DNA of 12,215 nucleotides, from NCBI GenBank assembly GCA_002378605.1, contig DFSK01000092.1:1-12215 (forward strand), read 5' to 3'. The notes below the pieces were generated by a model, which made no database searches, was not told where the DNA came from, and saw only the letters and a list, made by a program, of their open reading frames with translations. The translations under genes and the position numbers were made by a program. This document shows, one piece after another, positions 1 to 7,151 of the stretch; positions within the stretch are counted from its first letter, which is position 1, and each line of letters starts with the position of its first letter. This stretch comes from Alphaproteobacteria bacterium UBA3439 (GTDB lineage: Bacteria > Pseudomonadota > Alphaproteobacteria > Puniceispirillales > Puniceispirillaceae).

Positions 1-1257
1 TCTGGTTCTGATTTTGTTGAAATGTTTGTTGGTGTTGGTGCCAGCCGTGTTCGCGATATGTTTGAACAGGGCAAGAAAAATGCGCCATGTATCATCTTCA
101 TTGACGAAATTGACGCGGTTGGACGGCATCGTGGTGCTGGTCTTGGCGGCGGCAATGACGAACGCGAACAGACCTTGAATCAGATGCTTGTTGAAATGGA
201 TGGTTTTGAGGCGAATGAAGGGGTGATCCTGATCGCGGCAACCAACCGTCCTGATGTGCTTGATCCGGCGTTGCTTCGCCCGGGCCGTTTTGACCGGCAG
301 GTTGTTGTGCCAAATCCAGATGTGATTGGCCGCGAAAAAATCTTGAAAGTCCATATGCGCAAAACACCACTATCAGAAGGTGTCGAGCCGCGCGTGATCG
401 CCCGCGGTACCCCCGGTTTTTCTGGTGCCGATCTCGCCAATCTGGTGAATGAGGCGGCATTGCTCGCAGCGCGTAAAGGTCGCCGTACCGTTTCGATGGC
501 CGAATTTGAAGAGGCCAAGGATAAGGTCATGCTTGGTGCCGAACGCCGGTCGATGGTAATGACTGACGAGGAAAAGCGCCTGACGGCCTATCACGAGGCC
601 GGACATGCTGTTGTGGCATTGCATTGCCCTGCATCCGATCCAATCCATAAAGCAACCATCATTCCGCGTGGACGTGCGCTTGGCATGGTGATGCGGCTTC
701 CAGAAGGCGATCGTATTTCACTGGCGCGTGACAAAATTCACGCTGATTTGCGGGTGGCCTGTGGTGGCCGGATTGCCGAAGATTTAATCTTTGGTCATGA
801 CAAGATCACCACTGGCGCGTCATCTGATATCCGGATGGTTACCGATATGGCACGCCGGATGGTGACTGAATGGGGCATGTCCGAAAAGCTGGGCTTTTTG
901 GCCTATAGCGCGGATGAACAGGAAGTCTTCCTTGGCCGGTCGGTATCGCAACAAAAGAATGTTGCTGATGCAACCGCGTCGATCATTGATAATGAAGTCC
1001 GCCGGATTGTCGATGAGGCCTATAAAGACGCCACCAAAATCCTCAAAAAGAACGATGTTGAGCTGGAACGCCTGGCGCAGGGCTTGCTTGAATATGAAAC
1101 GCTTGATGGCAATGAGATCAAGATTATCGTTGAAGGTGGCACACTTGTTCGCAAAGATGCCGAGGATACGCCAATCAATCAAAAGCCAAAACGCAAATCG
1201 CGGACTGGCCTTCCTGGTACCGGTCGGCCCAAAAAGCCGGGCAGTGAACCTGCCTAA
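1..1257 (+). CDS. ftsH: ATP-dependent zinc metalloprotease FtsH, 5'-truncated by window edge
   Basis: This is the membrane-anchored AAA+ protease that unfolds and degrades misfolded membrane proteins and some short-lived cytosolic proteins, including RpoH in E. coli. The reading frame is open from base 1, so the N-terminal membrane segments, periplasmic domain and Walker A are missing; 418 codons remain. Fragment numbering: pore-loop motif MFVG at 8-11, Walker B IIFIDEID at 31-38 (D35, E36), second region of homology with arginine fingers R93 and R96 in RPGRFDR, zinc-protease motif HEAGH at 198-202, and the probable third zinc ligand D276 in SSDIRM. The C-terminal tail is basic and Pro/Gly-rich, ending in GSEPA. 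It is followed after about 12 bp by folP on the same strand, the ftsH-folP-glmM order known from many proteobacteria. All catalytic residues in the visible part are intact. Confidence 0.98.
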   Translation, partial: SGSDFVEMFVGVGASRVRDMFEQGKKNAPCIIFIDEIDAVGRHRGAGLGGGNDEREQTLNQMLVEMDGFEANEGVILIAATNRPDVLDPALLRPGRFDRQVVVPNPDVIGREKILKVHMRKTPLSEGVEPRVIARGTPGFSGADLANLVNEAALLAARKGRRTVSMAEFEEAKDKVMLGAERRSMVMTDEEKRLTAYHEAGHAVVALHCPASDPIHKATIIPRGRALGMVMRLPEGDRISLARDKIHADLRVACGGRIAEDLIFGHDKITTGASSDIRMVTDMARRMVTEWGMSEKLGFLAYSADEQEVFLGRSVSQQKNVADATASIIDNEVRRIVDEAYKDATKILKKNDVELERLAQGLLEYETLDGNEIKIIVEGGTLVRKDAEDTPINQKPKRKSRTGLPGTGRPKKPGSEPA

Positions 1258-1269
1258 GCCTGTATTTTG

Positions 1270-2361
1270 ATGAATACAGACGCGACATCTAAATTAGCCT
1301 ATGAGGCGGCGCCAAAAGTGCCGCCTTTTTGCCAGCCGACATGGCTTCGCCCCATCATCACATCCAGTGGCCAACATAAATTGGCAGGGGGGCATGCCAG
1401 CTTTAGCCAGCTTGACGTTGTCATGGCTGATGGCAATGGTGGATATGTGGCGAGCCGGATGAGCTGTGAACAGCTTTTTGCCCTTGCCGATGATCGGAAT
1501 ATGGCAAGCAAGGCCATTGATAATTTGACCATAGCGCGGCAAAATTTTGCCGGTCTTGATATGGGCCGTTCGCATTTGATGGCGGTGCTGAATGTCACGC
1601 CGGACAGCTTTTCAGATGGCGGGGTTAATCTTGGCCCAGCCAAGGCAATTGCCGCTGGCAAGACGATGGCAGCAGCAGGGGCGTCAATTATCGATATTGG
1701 CGGCGAATCAACCCGCCCGGGTGCCGAACCGGTTAGCCGTAATCAGGAACTGGCGCGTATTTTGCCGCCCATTACCGCGCTGGCGCGGGCTGATCTGCTA
1801 ATCTCGGTTGATACCCGCCACGCCGTGGTGATGACACGGGCAACGGCGGCTGGTGCCGCGATTATCAATGATGTTGCGGCATTGCAAGGCGAAGATGCCA
1901 TAACGGCCGCAACGGCAAGCGGTGCGCCGGTGGTCATGATGCATATGAAGGGTACGCCCGAAACCATGCAGCAAGATCCGGTTTATGATTTTGCGCCGGT
2001 AGAAATTTACGAATTTTTGAAACGGCGTGTTGCGGCGGCGATTGCCGCTGGCATTCCGGCATCTTCAATTGCCATTGATCCCGGCTTTGGCTTTGGCAAG
2101 ACGGTGACCCATAATCTGCAATTGGTGAATTGGTTATCGTTATTTCATGGGCTTGGTGTCGTTGTTCTATTTGGTGCCAGCCGCAAATCGTCAATTGCGA
2201 AAATATCAGCTGGCGAACCGGCCGAGGCGCGGCTTGCCGGTTCATTGGCATTGGCAGCAGCGGCATGGCGGCAGGGCGCACAGATTATCCGCGTACATGA
2301 TGTTGCCGAAACGGCGCAGGCGCTGGCGGTCGAGGCGGCATTGCGTGCCACCGACAGCTGA
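1270..2361 (+). CDS. folP: Dihydropteroate synthase, N-terminally extended form
   Basis: This cytosolic enzyme condenses 6-hydroxymethyl-7,8-dihydropterin pyrophosphate with p-aminobenzoate to dihydropteroate, the step blocked by sulfonamides. Counting from ATG 1270 (363 aa), the TIM-barrel core starts near residue 100. Pterin-binding signature 1 LNVTPDSFSDGG is at 107-118 and signature 2 IDIGGESTRPG at 141-151. Other conserved sites are D181 (SVDT), N200/D201, DPGFGFGK at 270-277, SRKS at 304-307 and RVHD at 341-344. The first ~100 residues have no counterpart in the ~282-aa E. coli enzyme; such extensions occur in alphaproteobacterial FolP and their role is unclear. The start is uncertain: a TTG lies directly before the ATG at 1267 and neither has a clear Shine-Dalgarno, so coupling to ftsH, which ends 12 bp upstream, is likely. 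The active site is complete. Confidence 0.96.
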   Translation: MNTDATSKLAYEAAPKVPPFCQPTWLRPIITSSGQHKLAGGHASFSQLDVVMADGNGGYVASRMSCEQLFALADDRNMASKAIDNLTIARQNFAGLDMGRSHLMAVLNVTPDSFSDGGVNLGPAKAIAAGKTMAAAGASIIDIGGESTRPGAEPVSRNQELARILPPITALARADLLISVDTRHAVVMTRATAAGAAIINDVAALQGEDAITAATASGAPVVMMHMKGTPETMQQDPVYDFAPVEIYEFLKRRVAAAIAAGIPASSIAIDPGFGFGKTVTHNLQLVNWLSLFHGLGVVVLFGASRKSSIAKISAGEPAEARLAGSLALAAAAWRQGAQIIRVHDVAETAQALAVEAALRATDS

Positions 2362-2381
2362 TTTTGGATTGTTTTGTATGC

Positions 2382-2411
2382 TTGTGAAATAGGGGCAAGC
2401 TATTCTATCCT
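2382..2411 (+). promoter_or_regulatory. Possible sigma-70 promoter for glmM
   Basis: A TTGTGA box (2382-2387) and a TATCCT box (2406-2411) are separated by 18 bp, each matching the sigma-70 consensus at four of six positions. They lie in the 120-bp gap between folP and glmM and point at glmM. A 10-bp palindrome CACATATGTG follows at 2447-2456. This is consistent with glmM having its own promoter besides read-through from ftsH-folP, but the match is weak. Confidence 0.28.
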
Positions 2412-2481
2412 AAGCACAGGCAGCCATTTGGCCGCGAATGCGATTGCACATATGTGATCGACAGAATGACAGGGGAAGATT

Positions 2482-3831
2482 ATGGCAGGATTATTCGGCA
2501 CCGACGGCGTGCGTGCGCGCATCAATACTGGGCCGATGACTGCCGAAGCCGTCGTGCGACTGGCTTTGGCCGCGGGTCGTTGGTTTGCCGATCATAATGA
2601 CCGGTCTAGCCATGCGCGCCCGATCGTTGTCATTGGCAAAGATACGCGGCTTTCAGGCTATATGCTAGAATCGGCACTGGTTGCTGGCTTTACCTCAATC
2701 GGGCTTGATTGCCGGTTGCTTGGCCCGATCCCAACACCGGCGGTGGCGCATTTAACGCGCTCGCTTCGGGCTGAATTGGGTGTGATGATCTCGGCCAGCC
2801 ATAATCCGCATCATGACAATGGCATCAAGCTGTTTGGCCCAGATGGTTTCAAGCTTGATGATAAGATCGAGTCTGAAATTTCGGCATTGGCGGCGGGTTC
2901 AATTGCCCTTGCTGACGCGCCTGATCTGGGCCGCGCCCGCCGGATGCTTGATTCGGTTGGCCGCTATGTTGAATTTGCCAAATCCACCTTACCCGGGCGC
3001 ACCCGTCTTGATGGGTTAAAGCTGGTTGTTGATTGCGCGAATGGCGCTGCCTATCGCACTGCGCCAGATACGCTTTATGAACTTGGTGCCGAAATTGTGC
3101 CATTGGCGGTATCGCCTGACGGTTTCAATATTAATGAAAATTGCGGCGCTGTTCATCCGCAGATAATGGCGGCCGCCGTGGTGGCGCATGGGGCCGATGC
3201 AGGGATTTGCCTTGATGGTGATGCTGATCGGCTGATCATGGCCGATGAAGCCGGTACAATCATTGATGGCGATCAAATTTTGGGCTGTCTTGCCCTTGCC
3301 ATGCAGGAACGCGGAACGCTTGCCAAAAATGCGGTTGTTGGCACGGTGATGACCAATCGCGGCCTTGAAACAAGGCTTGGCAAAGCGGGTATTGATTTGC
3401 ACCGCGTCGCCGTTGGTGACCGTTATATTCTCGAAAAAATGCGGCAAGACGGGCTGAATCTTGGCGGCGAGCCGTCAGGCCATATGTTGATGACCGATTT
3501 TGCACGATCGGGTGACGGGTTGCTGACAGCATTGCAAATGCTAACCTTGCTAAAGACAAGCGGCAAAAAAGCCAGCAAGCTATTCAATAGCTTTTCGCCT
3601 AATCCTCAACGGCTAGAAAATCTACGCGGGATTAATCCGGCTATTCTTCAGGATCAAAAGCTGCAATCCGACCTTGCCAATATCGAGGCCAATCTCAACG
3701 GCAAGGGGCGTGTTCTGGTGCGCCCGTCAGGAACCGAAGCTTTGGTTCGCGTGATGGTCGAGGCCGAGAGTGAAGCGCTGTTAACCGAGGCAATGGATGC
3801 GTTAATTTTGCGCATCACGGCTGAGGCTTAG
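2482..3831 (+). CDS. glmM: Phosphoglucosamine mutase
   Basis: GlmM interconverts glucosamine-6-phosphate and glucosamine-1-phosphate in the cytosol, supplying UDP-GlcNAc for peptidoglycan and lipopolysaccharide. At 449 aa it is full length for the alpha-D-phosphohexomutase family. The N terminus MAGLFGTDGVR is typical. The phosphoserine loop ISASHNP carries the catalytic serine at residue 106, the Mg2+ loop DGDADR is at 245-250, the sugar-binding motif GGEPSGH at 328-334 and the C-terminal phosphate-binding loop RPSGTE at 414-419. The GEPSGH loop and the short N terminus match GlmM better than the phosphomannomutase or phosphoglucomutase branches. The start is well supported by a strong Shine-Dalgarno, AGGGGA at 2471-2476, five bases before the ATG. 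It lies 120 bp after folP on the same strand. Confidence 0.97.
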   Translation: MAGLFGTDGVRARINTGPMTAEAVVRLALAAGRWFADHNDRSSHARPIVVIGKDTRLSGYMLESALVAGFTSIGLDCRLLGPIPTPAVAHLTRSLRAELGVMISASHNPHHDNGIKLFGPDGFKLDDKIESEISALAAGSIALADAPDLGRARRMLDSVGRYVEFAKSTLPGRTRLDGLKLVVDCANGAAYRTAPDTLYELGAEIVPLAVSPDGFNINENCGAVHPQIMAAAVVAHGADAGICLDGDADRLIMADEAGTIIDGDQILGCLALAMQERGTLAKNAVVGTVMTNRGLETRLGKAGIDLHRVAVGDRYILEKMRQDGLNLGGEPSGHMLMTDFARSGDGLLTALQMLTLLKTSGKKASKLFNSFSPNPQRLENLRGINPAILQDQKLQSDLANIEANLNGKGRVLVRPSGTEALVRVMVEAESEALLTEAMDALILRITAEA

Positions 3832-3860
3832 TAAAAACAATAAAAAACAGATAGTTGATA

Positions 3861-3883
3861 GATAGGAATTTATTTCCTTCTAT
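3861..3883 (+). other. A/T-rich hairpin after glmM
   Basis: AGGAA (3864-3868) pairs with TTCCT (3874-3878) across a five-base loop, and the flanking GATAG and CTAT can extend the stem past a small bulge. It lies 30 bp after the glmM stop in an A/T-rich stretch. No T tract follows, so it is not a canonical intrinsic terminator. It could mark the glmM 3' end or belong to the serC leader. Confidence 0.3.
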
Positions 3884-3940
3884 TGATCAGGCTTCATGTT
3901 GACTTGAGATATCATTATATGCGACTTCTTTTGGCGGGCC

Positions 3941-3960
3941 GCTATCCCCCAACGGATAGC
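3941..3960 (+). promoter_or_regulatory. Leader hairpin before serC, candidate serC RNA motif
   Basis: GCTATCC (3941-3947) and GGATAGC (3954-3960) form a perfect 7-bp stem with a six-base loop CCCAAC, ending 24 bases before the serC start. A computationally predicted cis-regulatory RNA, the serC motif, has been described upstream of serC operons in Alphaproteobacteria, and position and gene agree with this. I matched it by location and the presence of a stem, not by alignment to the consensus. The serC ribosome-binding site is not obviously within the stem. No strong promoter was recognised in 3832-3940. Confidence 0.38.
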
Positions 3961-3984
3961 CAAATCTGAGCGCGAGAATGTGTT

Positions 3985-5157
3985 ATGTCAACATATGCCA
4001 AACCGGCAAACCGTCCGGTTATGCCGTATTTTTCTTCTGGGCCAACCAAGAAACGTCCGGGATGGTCTCCAGCCGCACTTGAAGATGCTTGCACCGGTCG
4101 GTCGCATCGTTCAGCACCTGCAAAAGATAAAATCAAAACCGCTATGAACCTTGCCCGCGAGATTTTGGGCATCCCTGATGATTACCGCATCGGCATTGTG
4201 CCCGGCTCGGATACAGGCGCGGTTGAAATGGCCATGTGGTCACTGCTTGGCGCCCGCGGCGTTGAAGTTTTGGCGTGGGAATCCTTTGGCAAAGACTGGG
4301 TTACTGATGCGGTAAGCCAGTTGAAAATTGATCCGATCACGCGCATCGCCCCTTATGGGCAATTGCCTGATCTGCGTGCGGTCGATTTCAATAATGATGT
4401 CATTTTCACATGGAATGGGACTGCCGCCGGCGTCAAAGTGCCAAATGGTGACTGGATTCCTGATAACCGCACCGGTTTGACCATTGCCGATTCAACGTCT
4501 GCCTGTTTTGCGATGGATTTGCCGTGGCAAAAGCTTGACGTTGTGACCTTTAGTTTCCAGAAATCACTTGGCGGTGAGGGCGGACATGGTGTGTTGATCC
4601 TGTCACCACGGGCGGTTGAACGGCTTGAAAGCTACACGCCGTCATGGCCAATTCCAAAATTATTCCGTTTGACCGCTAAGGGCAAGTTGAATGAAGGTAT
4701 TTTTGGCGCTGCAACGATCAATACGCCGTCAATGCTGGTTATTGAAGATGCAATTGATGCGCTGAATTGGGCCAAATCAATTGGTGGGCTGTCTGCCTTG
4801 ATGGCGCGGTCAAATGCCAGCCTCGATGCGGTCAAATCATGGGTCGATAAAACACCATATTTTGGGTTTTTGGCGCAGGATCCAGCGACAATTTCAAATA
4901 CCGGCATTACCCTGTCGATCACTGATCCTTGGTTTGTTGCGTTAGATGATGCGGAAAAGGCGACGGTTGCGTCGCGGCTTGAAAAAGCCTTGCAGGAAGA
5001 GGGGGTTGCCCTTGACGCAGCGTCATATCGTGATGCACCTCCCGGGCTTCGGATCTGGGCCGGCCCAACGGTCGAGCCAAGTGATGTCGAAGCGCTATTG
5101 CCTTGGCTGGATTGGGCCTATGCCAAAATCCGGCAGGCTGCCGCGGCTGCCGCTTAA
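3985..5157 (+). CDS. serC: Phosphoserine aminotransferase
   Basis: This PLP enzyme transfers an amino group from glutamate to 3-phosphohydroxypyruvate, giving O-phosphoserine for serine synthesis; in many bacteria it also serves the pyridoxal phosphate pathway. At 390 aa it has the fold-type I aminotransferase layout of the alphaproteobacterial/archaeal SerC branch, starting with the [12 protein letters not shown] block. [11 protein letters not shown] (about residues 74-84) is the phosphate-binding region, D169 in IADSTS contacts the pyridine ring and K193 in [13 protein letters not shown] forms the Schiff base. The C terminus [14 protein letters not shown] and a short alanine tail are typical. 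The start fits family alignments, although the Shine-Dalgarno is weak (GAGAA at 3974-3978). It is followed by serA 121 bp downstream, giving a serCA unit; the hairpin at 3941-3960 suggests leader-level regulation. Confidence 0.96.
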   Translation: MSTYAKPANRPVMPYFSSGPTKKRPGWSPAALEDACTGRSHRSAPAKDKIKTAMNLAREILGIPDDYRIGIVPGSDTGAVEMAMWSLLGARGVEVLAWESFGKDWVTDAVSQLKIDPITRIAPYGQLPDLRAVDFNNDVIFTWNGTAAGVKVPNGDWIPDNRTGLTIADSTSACFAMDLPWQKLDVVTFSFQKSLGGEGGHGVLILSPRAVERLESYTPSWPIPKLFRLTAKGKLNEGIFGAATINTPSMLVIEDAIDALNWAKSIGGLSALMARSNASLDAVKSWVDKTPYFGFLAQDPATISNTGITLSITDPWFVALDDAEKATVASRLEKALQEEGVALDAASYRDAPPGLRIWAGPTVEPSDVEALLPWLDWAYAKIRQAAAAAA

Positions 5158-5172
5158 CCTGTTTTATAGACA

Positions 5173-5188
5173 ACCGCAATCCTGCGGT
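5173..5188 (+). other. Perfect hairpin in the serC-serA spacer
   Basis: ACCGCA (5173-5178) and TGCGGT (5183-5188) form a 6-bp stem with the four-base loop ATCC, 15 bases after the serC stop. There is no T tract downstream, so full intrinsic termination is unlikely. A role in mRNA processing, 3'-end protection of serC, or differential expression of serC and serA is possible but is inference. Confidence 0.35.
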
Positions 5189-5278
5189 GCCGGCATCATA
5201 TGATTTCTGCACTAATGCGAATTTTGATTGCCACGCTTTGCCCTGTTTCTGGGGCCAAATAATGAATGAGATGAGACC

Positions 5279-6868
5279 ATGCCAAAAGTATTGATTAGTG
5301 ACAAGCTAAGCCCGCGGGCGGCGACGATTTTCGAGGAACATGGCATTGATGTTGATGTCAAAACGGGCCTTTCGCCGGATGAGCTAAAGGCGATTATTGC
5401 CGATTATGATGGGCTGGCGATCCGTTCAGCGACCAAGGTCACGCTCGATATTTTAAACGCTGCAACCAATCTAAAAGTTGTTGGCCGTGCCGGTATCGGG
5501 GTGGATAATGTCGATATTGCTGCGGCAACCAAACGCGGTGTGATCGTGATGAATACGCCGCATGGCAATTCGGTTACAACCGCCGAACACGCCATCACCC
5601 TAATGCTGTCCTTGGCGCGGCAGATTCCCGATGCCAATGAATCGACCAAAGCTGGCAAATGGGAAAAATCGCGCTTTATGGGAACCGAAATCACCGGCAA
5701 AACCTTAGGTCTGATTGGCTGTGGCAATATCGGAACGATCGTCGCTGAACGGGCGCAAGGCCTGAAAATGCGGGTTGTTGGTTATGATCCTTTCCTTAGT
5801 CCGGAAAATGCGACGCGGCTTGGCATTGAAAAGCTTGGGCTTGATGAATTATTGGCGCGGGCAGATTTTATCACCCTTCACACACCATTGACCGATGCGA
5901 CTCGCAATATCATCAGCGCCGACGCGTTGAATAAAACCAAAAAAGGTGTTCGGATCGTCAATTGTGCGCGGGGCGGCCTTGTTGACGAGCTGGCGATGGC
6001 GGCAGCATTGAAAAGCGGCCATGTCGCCGGGGCCGCATTTGATGTGTTTGAGGTAGAGCCAGCCACAGATAATGTGCTTTTTGGTTTTGATAATGTCATT
6101 GCAACGCCGCATCTTGGTGCCAGCACAATTGAAGCGCAGGAAAAAGTGGCACTTCAAGTTGCTGAACAAATGGCAGATTATCTGATGAAAGGGGCGGTTA
6201 CCAACGCCCTGAACATGGCGTCTGTTTCAGCCGAAGAAGCCCCGATATTAAAGCCCTATATGGCGCTTGGCGGTTTGCTTGGCAGCTTTTTGGGGCAGGT
6301 TGAAGCCGATGGCATCACCTCGGTGGTTATTGAATTTGACGGCAAAGCAGCGGCGCTAAATCCGGAACCAGTGGTGGCGACAACATTGGCGGGGCTTTTA
6401 GGGCCGGCAATGGAATCGGTCAATATGGTCAATGCGGCTGCGGTTGCTTCGGCAAATGGCATTGCCGTATCGACGGTTCGCCATGATCGCCAATGCGATT
6501 ATGAAACATTGCTTCGGGTGACCATCTCGCACAATTCGGGTGATCGGACGATTGCCGGAACCTTGGTCGGTGGCAATAAGCCGCGGATTGTCGAGGTACA
6601 GCATATTGCTGTCGAGTCAGATTTCCCGCCGCATCTTCTTTATCTTCGCAACTATGACAAGCCGGGCTTTATTGGTGATCTTGGCAGCCTTTGCGGCAAG
6701 CATGGAATCAATATTGCGACGTTCCATCTTGGGCGACGTGAAGCAGGCGGCGAGGCGATTGCCCTTGTCGAGATTGATGGCGGTTTGCCCAAAACCATGT
6801 TGCCTGAAATCCGTGCTCTGGATCAGGTGGTGCGGGCTGACGCGCTGCATTTCGCACTTGATATTTAA
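5279..6868 (+). CDS. serA: D-3-phosphoglycerate dehydrogenase
   Basis: SerA catalyses the first committed step of serine synthesis, NAD+-dependent oxidation of 3-phosphoglycerate to 3-phosphohydroxypyruvate, the substrate of SerC upstream. At 529 aa it is the long PGDH form: split substrate-binding domain, Rossmann domain with GCGNIG at 147-152, an intervening ASB-type domain (roughly 320-440) and a C-terminal ACT domain (roughly 455-528, beginning LRNYDKPGFIGDLG). The catalytic triad of 2-hydroxyacid dehydrogenases is present as R231 (NCARGG), E260 (FEVEP) and H278 (TPHLG). The ACT domain predicts allosteric control, commonly by serine, though serine sensitivity varies among long forms. The start at 5279 is the natural N terminus (MPKVLISDKLS), with only a weak Shine-Dalgarno. 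Two hairpins follow the stop codon. Confidence 0.97.
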   Translation: MPKVLISDKLSPRAATIFEEHGIDVDVKTGLSPDELKAIIADYDGLAIRSATKVTLDILNAATNLKVVGRAGIGVDNVDIAAATKRGVIVMNTPHGNSVTTAEHAITLMLSLARQIPDANESTKAGKWEKSRFMGTEITGKTLGLIGCGNIGTIVAERAQGLKMRVVGYDPFLSPENATRLGIEKLGLDELLARADFITLHTPLTDATRNIISADALNKTKKGVRIVNCARGGLVDELAMAAALKSGHVAGAAFDVFEVEPATDNVLFGFDNVIATPHLGASTIEAQEKVALQVAEQMADYLMKGAVTNALNMASVSAEEAPILKPYMALGGLLGSFLGQVEADGITSVVIEFDGKAAALNPEPVVATTLAGLLGPAMESVNMVNAAAVASANGIAVSTVRHDRQCDYETLLRVTISHNSGDRTIAGTLVGGNKPRIVEVQHIAVESDFPPHLLYLRNYDKPGFIGDLGSLCGKHGINIATFHLGRREAGGEAIALVEIDGGLPKTMLPEIRALDQVVRADALHFALDI

Positions 6869-6902
6869 CCGGCGGTTTTCGCTGGTGGATAGGCGGCTAT
6901 CT
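6868..6902 (+). other. Tandem hairpins at the serA 3' end
   Basis: The first stem is ACCGGCG (6868-6874, starting on the last base of the stop codon) with CGCTGGT (6880-6886), seven pairs including one G-U. The second is GATAG (6888-6892) with CTATC (6897-6901) around a GCGG loop, extendable by a G-U pair. Only CTTGCTC follows, so there is no real T tract. They may form a weak terminator or a 3'-end stabiliser for the serCA message. Confidence 0.35.
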
Positions 6903-6944
6903 TGCTCTGGCCATCGTTGGTGCGCTGGGCTGATAAATTAACCG

Positions 6945-6957
6945 ATGCCACTGGCAT
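6945..6957. promoter_or_regulatory. 13-bp palindrome, possible operator upstream of the purA promoter
   Basis: ATGCCA and TGGCAT are perfect inverted repeats about a single central C. The site ends seven bases before the -35 box of the purA promoter candidate, centred about 50 bp upstream of the expected transcription start. That is a usual place for an activator or dimeric repressor. No known regulator is recognised from the half-site. Confidence 0.3.
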
Positions 6958-6964
6958 GGCACCG

Positions 6965-6994
6965 TTGCCTTTGCCGCGTGAACTCTGCTATAAC
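6965..6994 (+). promoter_or_regulatory. Candidate sigma-70 promoter for purA
   Basis: TTGCCT (6965-6970) and TATAAC (6989-6994) are 18 bp apart. The -10 matches the consensus at five of six positions and is preceded by TG at -15/-14, giving an extended -10 element. Transcription would begin near 7001 and give a leader of about 138 nt before purA. This is one of the better promoter-like sequences in the window. Confidence 0.5.
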
Positions 6995-7049
6995 CAGCCG
7001 CGGTTCATGCGGCCCGTCGGCATGATCTATGGTTTCAAGGTAGGTGAAC

Positions 7050-7151
7050 ATGACACGTTGCAAATTGCGCAGCGACATGGCGTCTGCCCTGTCTTTCGAT
7101 CTTGATGTCGATCCCCTCGGTGGGACAAAGGGTTTTTCATGGCGAATGTAG
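7050..7151 (+). other. Possible upstream reading frame overlapping the purA start
   Basis: ATG 7050 is preceded by a purine-rich AAGGTAGGTGAAC that resembles a good ribosome-binding site, and it opens a 33-codon frame (begins MTRCKLRSDM, ends GFSWRM). The stop TAG at 7149-7151 lies 13 bases inside purA in another frame. The peptide resembles nothing I recognise. It could be a regulatory leader frame whose translation affects purA initiation, or chance. No codon-level support for selection can be obtained from one sequence. Confidence 0.22.

Noticed and set aside
1267-1269. TTG start codon for folP
   Set aside because: An ATG follows immediately at 1270. Without a Shine-Dalgarno favouring TTG, the ATG is the simpler choice, and the product differs by one residue.
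3016-3447. 143-codon - strand open frame antisense to glmM
   Set aside because: It is fully inside glmM, with no family resemblance and no initiation signals.
3906-3920. TATATG after TTGACT as a serC promoter
   Set aside because: The two boxes are only 11 bp apart, and the alternative -35 at proper spacing (TTCATG) matches poorly.
6902-7105. 67-codon + strand frame between serA and purA as a hisZ remnant
   Set aside because: The translation shows no HisZ or class II synthetase motifs. The frame crosses the promoter candidate and ends before purA.
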